From positions 1-10,202 of the forward strand of contig WRCL01000032.1 of assembly GCA_009783975.1 (NCBI GenBank): DNA of 10,202 bases, read 5' to 3'. Below, piece by piece: positions 6,541-10,202 of the stretch (its first letter is position 1; each line of letters starts with the position of its first letter). Made by a program: the position numbers and the translations under genes. The DNA comes from Micrococcales bacterium. GTDB lineage: Bacteria; Actinomycetota; Actinomycetes; Actinomycetales; Cellulomonadaceae. A model generated the notes under the pieces. That model was not told the DNA's origin, searched no databases, and saw only the letters and a program-made list of their open reading frames with translations.

Positions 6541-7202
6541 CGCTACCCTTCCTGTTCTGTCTGACGTGCCCGACAGCCTTGTGCCGTCGTCGTCGCACCG
6601 CGTAGCCCAGCCTACGCGCTCCAGGCCGGTTTGGATGCGCCGCCTGCGTGGCGGGCGTGCCGCCTGTGGCGCGCGTGCTCGCGTTCCGACGCGTCCTTCC
6701 GACACGGTGTCATCACCGTAGGACGAGACCTGGGTGAAGCTCACATTGGTGCCGGTCTTCCGACTCGCAGTCATGTTCGCTGAGTCGAAATTCGGGGTGA
6801 CGCGCACCGTCGCCGATAGCCGGGTTCTGTGTGCTGACCAGTGTCGTGACGATCTGACTCGCCCTGACCAGCCGGTCACCGGGATCGCTTGAACATCCAG
6901 TGGGCTCCGCGACGCGCAGAATGTGAGATATGTCACGGTCACGGAGGAACGGTGCTGGTCAGAGAGATAACCGCTGGCAGACCGCAGTGTTGACCAAGAC
7001 GACGGCGTTGACGCTCTGCTGCTCTCGCGCGTCACCTGCTAGGGTGCCTGCACGAATAGCTTTCGTCCTATCTTGCCCGGTTTGTCGCCTGAACGGACCA
7101 GCGAGATGTAGCGGAGTCAGGTGACCGCGGGGTGTTTCGACCGGGGTCCGGCACGACCGGGTACCGCTGCAAAGCCAGCACACGCACGACGGAGGGTAAC
7201 AA
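6541..7202. other. Divergent intergenic region between DUF3052 and the Tad operon
   Basis: This 662-base gap holds the promoters of two divergent units. I found no credible gene or known RNA. Plus-strand promoter-like words are TTGACG (7008-7013), TAGGGT (7040-7045) and TATCTT (7069-7074), but none pair with standard 16-18 base spacing, so the Tad promoter is not assigned. The stretch before 7203 contains the operon's ribosome binding site, GGAGGG at 7191-7196. Confidence 0.5.
6599..6618. promoter_or_regulatory. Inverted repeat upstream of the DUF3052 gene
   Basis: CGCGTAG (6599-6605) and CTACGCG (6612-6618) are exact inverted repeats with a 6-base spacer, 59 to 78 bases upstream of the GTG at 6540. 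On the minus strand a TAGGCT hexamer, a fair actinobacterial -10, falls inside the palindrome. An operator overlapping the DUF3052 promoter is possible but unproven. Confidence 0.3.
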
Positions 7203-7856
7203 GTGACGAAGACCATGGCGCCTCCTGGCGTACCCACACGCGGCGAGCCGCTTCCGCTGGTCCCCCTGCCCCCGCGGCCCAGGCGACGCTGGGGGCTGTT
7301 CGCCGCCGCAGTCCTGGTGACCTGCCTGGGAGTGCTCGGCTCGGTGTGGCTGCACCGGGCGACCACGACGGCGGTGCCTGTGGTCGCAGCGGCCCGCACG
7401 ATCGAACGCGGGACGGTGATCGAACGCGCAGACCTTGTGGTGGTGCGCATCGAGAAGGACGTGGCGCTGCGCACCATCCCTGCCAGCAAGCTGGACTCGC
7501 TCGTCGGGCAGCGGGCGCTGCTGGACGTGGGGGCCGGCTCGCTGCTCACACCAGCAGGGGTCGGCAAGCACTCCGTGCCCAGAGCGGGGCACCTGCTCGT
7601 GTCGGTCCCGGTCGACTCGACGATGGTCCCCACGGGTCTGGTCGCCGGTGACCGGGTCCAGTTCGTGTCGTCAGGCAACCGCCAGGCAGAACCGCGCGAC
7701 CCGGTCCCGGCTGTGGTCGTGTCGGTCCGCTCAGCATCGACCGGTTCTCCAAAGGTCATCGTCGAGGTCACCGTCGCCCAGAGGTCTGCGGCGACGCTGG
7801 CTGAAGTGGCTGGCAGCGGCGATGTCATGGTGTTCCTCGAGTCCCGGGACCGGTGA
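7203..7856 (+). CDS. SAF-domain membrane protein, CpaB/RcpC-like Flp pilus assembly protein
   Basis: A 217-residue protein from GTG at 7203, preceded by a strong GGAGGG six bases away. The first 29 residues are Pro-rich and end in a basic patch (RPRRR). A single membrane helix follows (about residues 30-50). Then comes an SAF domain (about 58-120: VPVVAAARTIERGTVIERAD, continuing to the LVGQRALLDVGAGSLLTP type end), and a beta-rich extracytoplasmic region to residue 217. In Tad/Flp pilus systems the SAF-containing CpaB/RcpC protein contributes to the outer or wall-spanning part of the machine. Actinobacterial versions are shorter, as here. It is separated by 4 bases from the MinD-like gene, and the ATPase follows, which supports the pilus assignment. 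Confidence 0.88.
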   Translation: MTKTMAPPGVPTRGEPLPLVPLPPRPRRRWGLFAAAVLVTCLGVLGSVWLHRATTTAVPVVAAARTIERGTVIERADLVVVRIEKDVALRTIPASKLDSLVGQRALLDVGAGSLLTPAGVGKHSVPRAGHLLVSVPVDSTMVPTGLVAGDRVQFVSSGNRQAEPRDPVPAVVVSVRSASTGSPKVIVEVTVAQRSAATLAEVAGSGDVMVFLESRDR

Positions 7857-7860
7857 GGTC

Positions 7861-8673
7861 ATGGGCCTGTACTGCTTGCTGTCAGCCTCAGGTTCGCCTG
7901 GCGTGACCACGACGGCCCTGGGGTTGACGCTGTCGTGGCCTGGGGGACGAGCCATCATGGTCGACGCCGACCCCACTGGGGGGTCGGCTGTGGCCGCCGG
8001 GTACATGCGCGGCCAGTTCGTCCTGCCCGAGTCGTTGATCGAGCTGGCGCTGGCCAGCCAGGACGGGACCCTCAGCCCAGCGGTCGTCGGCAGCCACCTG
8101 GTGACCCTCGCGGGGTCGTCGGCACGTTTCTTGCCAGGTATCCGCTCGCACGACCAGGCGCGGGCGCTGGTGGGGCTGTGGGAGCCGCTCGCCGACGTGT
8201 TCGCCGAGATCGGGCTCTCGGGCCACGACGTCGTCGTCGACGCTGGGCGGGCCGGCCTGTACGGGCACGCCCAGGCTTTGGTCGACCGTGCCGACCTGAC
8301 GCTGCTGGTGCTGCGCAGCAGCCTGGTTGCGTTGTCCGGTGCCAGGTCGTGGGCCGACACGCTACGTGAGAGGTTCGCCCGAGCGGCAGGTTCGCAGTCT
8401 CTGGGGGTCCTGCTCATCGGCGAAGACGAACCGTACTCTGCTCGTGAGGTGGCCCGTGTGCTTGGGCTTCCGGTCGTCGCGTGCGTGGCGTGGGACCCCG
8501 CAGCAGCGGCGGTGCTCTCTGATGGCGCTGACCCCAAGGCCCGTGGGCTGCAGCGGTTGGCCGGCCGGTCCGCGTGGGACGACTCAGCCCTGTTGCGCTC
8601 GTTGCGTGCAGCGGGCAGCGCGATGACCGGCACCGCACGGGCCGCCCTGGAGCTGACAGGCAGGATCCGATGA
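7861..8673 (+). CDS. MinD/TadZ-like P-loop protein with degenerate Walker A
   Basis: A 270-residue protein from ATG at 7861, four bases after the SAF gene stop, with GGTGAGG immediately upstream. The frame is open further upstream, but that part is a shadow of the SAF gene. The fold is that of MinD/ParA ATPases: a beta strand then the loop SASGSPGVTTT (residues 8-18), the switch VDADPTGG (34-41) and a Walker-B-like strand VVVDAGRAG with Asp127. In Tad systems such a protein (TadZ/CpaE) places the machine at a cell site. The signature lysine of the deviant Walker A (KGGxGKT) is missing: Ser10 and Thr16 stand where the two Lys would be. Nucleotide binding may therefore be lost or altered. There is no receiver-like N-terminal domain as in classic CpaE. 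Its stop overlaps the start of the ATPase gene (ATGA). Confidence 0.87.
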   Translation: MGLYCLLSASGSPGVTTTALGLTLSWPGGRAIMVDADPTGGSAVAAGYMRGQFVLPESLIELALASQDGTLSPAVVGSHLVTLAGSSARFLPGIRSHDQARALVGLWEPLADVFAEIGLSGHDVVVDAGRAGLYGHAQALVDRADLTLLVLRSSLVALSGARSWADTLRERFARAAGSQSLGVLLIGEDEPYSAREVARVLGLPVVACVAWDPAAAAVLSDGADPKARGLQRLAGRSAWDDSALLRSLRAAGSAMTGTARAALELTGRIR

Positions 8674-10202
8674 CCGCGACGAACCTGGGCCCGTCGTGGA
8701 AACCGGTCTTCTCCGAGCCTGAGCCCGAGCTCCCACCCACCCTGGCGGCGCACCCCGGGCACATGTCGCCGAGGACGGGGCCGCCCACGCACCCCGGCCA
8801 CGGGGCAAGACCGCCCGCGGCCGCTCACCCGTCCCCACCGGTTGTCGCGTACTCCCCACGGATCGCGGCTCACCCGTCGCCACCAATGGCGCACCCGTCG
8901 CCAGCAGCTGCCCACCCGTCGCCACCAGCCGCTCACGCGTCGCCACCAATGGTGCACCCGTCGCAGCTGGCGGCCGCAGCGCCCAGCGACATCAGCATGG
9001 TTGCCGCGCATCTGTCGGCACGACCAGCCACGGTGCCGACCGCCGCGGTACCCCCATCGCCGGTGTCGACACCGGTGCCGCCGGTGCTGTCGCGCCCTGG
9101 CCCGCCGGGGCCTGCCCGGGTCGAGCCGGTCGACCGTGCGGTGATCACGCTCCTGCGCGCCAGGGTCGCTGAACGCCTGGTCAGTGCCAGCCAGCCCGGT
9201 GCTGACCACGACGACCTGCGGGCGCGGGGCCGTGCCGTCATCGAGGAGGTGTTGCGCGAGTACACCGTCGAGGCCGTCGCCGACGGGTCCAGCGCAACAT
9301 GGTCACCAGACCTGCGACGCCGCACCGCCCAGGCGCTGTTCGACGAGGTGTTCGGGCTGGGCCGGCTCCAGCCGCTGGTCGACCAGGCAGGTGTGGAGAA
9401 CATCTTGATCCGCGGGGCTGACTACGTGCGCCTGCAGCTGGCTGACGGGTCGAAGGTCCGCGGCCCTGCGGTCGCTGACGACGACGAGGACCTTGTGCGG
9501 TTCTTGCAGTGGCTGTCCACACGGCCAGGCACGTCGTCGGCCCGGCCGTTCTCCTGGTCGGCGCCAAAGCTGCACATGAAGCTGGCTGGCGGGGCGCGTC
9601 TGGCGGCCACGGCGTTCGTCGTGGACCGCCCGACGGTCAACGTCCGGCTGCACCGCCTGGTGGTCGACACCCTTGACGGCTGGGTCTCACGCGGGTGCAT
9701 GACTGCTGCGTGTGCGAGCTTCTTGGGGGCGGCGGTCCGCGCGGAGTGGTCAGTCGTCGTGGCCGGGCCGATGAACTCGGGCAAGACCACCTTGGTGCGT
9801 GCCTTGTGCGCCCAGATCCCCCGCGACCAGCTGATCGGGACGTTCGAGACCGAGTACGAGCTGTTCCTTGGTGAGACCGGCCAGCATGACGAAGTCATCC
9901 CGTGGGAGGCCCGACCCGGGATGGGCGAGATCGGTGCCGACGGCCGCCCGGCCGGGGAGTTCACCTTGGAAGAGGCCTTGATGGACTCCTTCCGGTTCTC
10001 CCTGGACCGCGCCGTCGTCGGCGAGGTCCGGGGCCCAGAGGCGGCCGTGATGGTCAAGGCGATGGAGTCCGGGACCGGGGTGCTGTCGACGACGCACTCA
10101 GCCGACGCGTCAGCCGCGCTGCACAAGCTCGCCGGGTGCGCCGCAGAGTCCGGGCTCATGGACACCGGCCTGGGCCTGGCCAAGCTCTCCCGCTGCTTGA
10201 AC
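8670..10202 (+). CDS. TadA/CpaF-type secretion ATPase (3' end outside window)
   Basis: The frame starts at ATG 8670, overlapping the previous stop, and gives 511 residues before the window ends at a codon boundary. Residues 1-150 are a Pro/Ala/His-rich extension with heptad repeats. The core begins near residue 155. It shows the N-terminal domain typical of CpaF (LFDEVFGLGRLQPLVDQAGV and ENILIRG), then Walker A GPMNSGKTT (Gly366 to Thr374, Lys372), the Asp-box region GTFETEYELFL, Walker B with Glu452 in VVGEVRGPEA, and the His box STTHSADA (His476). It would drive pilin assembly from the cytoplasmic side of a Tad/Flp machine, together with TadB/TadC membrane proteins expected just downstream. 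All ATPase motifs are intact, unlike in the MinD-like neighbour. Confidence 0.95.
   Translation, partial: MTATNLGPSWKPVFSEPEPELPPTLAAHPGHMSPRTGPPTHPGHGARPPAAAHPSPPVVAYSPRIAAHPSPPMAHPSPAAAHPSPPAAHASPPMVHPSQLAAAAPSDISMVAAHLSARPATVPTAAVPPSPVSTPVPPVLSRPGPPGPARVEPVDRAVITLLRARVAERLVSASQPGADHDDLRARGRAVIEEVLREYTVEAVADGSSATWSPDLRRRTAQALFDEVFGLGRLQPLVDQAGVENILIRGADYVRLQLADGSKVRGPAVADDDEDLVRFLQWLSTRPGTSSARPFSWSAPKLHMKLAGGARLAATAFVVDRPTVNVRLHRLVVDTLDGWVSRGCMTAACASFLGAAVRAEWSVVVAGPMNSGKTTLVRALCAQIPRDQLIGTFETEYELFLGETGQHDEVIPWEARPGMGEIGADGRPAGEFTLEEALMDSFRFSLDRAVVGEVRGPEAAVMVKAMESGTGVLSTTHSADASAALHKLAGCAAESGLMDTGLGLAKLSRCLN
8826..8975 (+). repeat. 21-bp tandem repeat encoding an HPSPP heptad
   Basis: Within the ATPase gene, units built on CACCCGTCGCCACCA start at 8871, 8892, 8913, 8934 and 8955, exactly 21 bases apart. 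A degenerate unit lies at 8850 and an 8-codon variant at 8826. They encode HPSPP followed by two small residues (residues 53-102). One unit reads HASPP, and the last ends HPSQL. The array keeps frame, so copy-number change would lengthen or shorten the linker without disrupting the ATPase. Confidence 0.9.

Noticed and set aside
6541..7035. N-terminal extension of the DUF3052 frame
   Set aside because: Family similarity begins at 6540, where a strong Shine-Dalgarno sequence and GTG are found; the extension has no family-like sequence.
7008..7045. TTGACG and TAGGGT as a -35/-10 pair for the Tad operon
   Set aside because: The spacing is 26 bases, too long for a standard promoter.
7435..7860. 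Upstream extension of the MinD-like frame
   Set aside because: Overlaps the SAF gene entirely and reads as Arg/Ser-rich shadow sequence; MinD similarity begins at ATG 7861.
7731..9209. 492-codon minus-strand open frame
   Set aside because: Antisense shadow of the MinD-like and secretion ATPase genes; low-complexity Arg/Trp-rich product.
1..10202. CRISPR arrays, tRNA or rRNA genes
   Set aside because: None seen; the only regular tandem repeat is the coding 21-bp array in the ATPase gene.

Overview
The base composition is strongly GC-rich, third codon positions are mostly G or C, GTG starts are frequent and start-stop overlaps of the ATGA type occur. Together with the gene families present (a DUF3052 protein and an SAF / MinD-like / CpaF trio), this points to a high-GC actinobacterium. 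I cannot name a genus from sequence alone.

Left part (1-4894) looks like an accessory region. On the minus strand a helix-turn-helix protein (419-1054) overlaps by 4 bases a nucleotidyltransferase-like protein (1-422, cut by the window edge). This is the layout of an AbiE/Men-like toxin-antitoxin pair. A perfect 13-bp inverted repeat surrounds the presumed promoter and start codon of the pair. Next comes an eroded IS30-type transposase remnant (1178-1504, minus). A two-gene plus-strand unit follows: a 498-residue helical protein of unknown function with a possible WXG100-like segment, then a 269-residue lipoprotein. From 3886 to 4894 I see only broken coding sequence: a leucine-rich-repeat remnant on the minus strand and a frame-interrupted gene on the plus strand.

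Middle part (4895-7202) is ordinary chromosome: an alpha/beta hydrolase (5202-6068, minus) and, upstream of it on the same strand, a small DUF3052 protein (6121-6540, minus). A short hairpin lies between the two. A long non-coding stretch (6541-7202) separates them from the next operon.

Right part (7203-10202, plus) is the start of a Tad/Flp-type pilus or secretion operon. It encodes an SAF-domain membrane protein resembling CpaB/RcpC, a MinD/TadZ-like P-loop protein with a degenerate ATP-binding loop, and a TadA/CpaF secretion ATPase that runs off the window. The genes are 4 bases apart or overlap by 4 bases, so they are probably translated in a coupled way. The ATPase has an unusual Pro-rich N-terminal extension made of a 21-bp (7-residue) tandem repeat.

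The most interesting items are the toxin-antitoxin-like pair with its operator, the uncharacterised helical protein plus lipoprotein operon, and the two oddities of the Tad proteins (the P-loop without lysine and the HPSPP heptad repeat).
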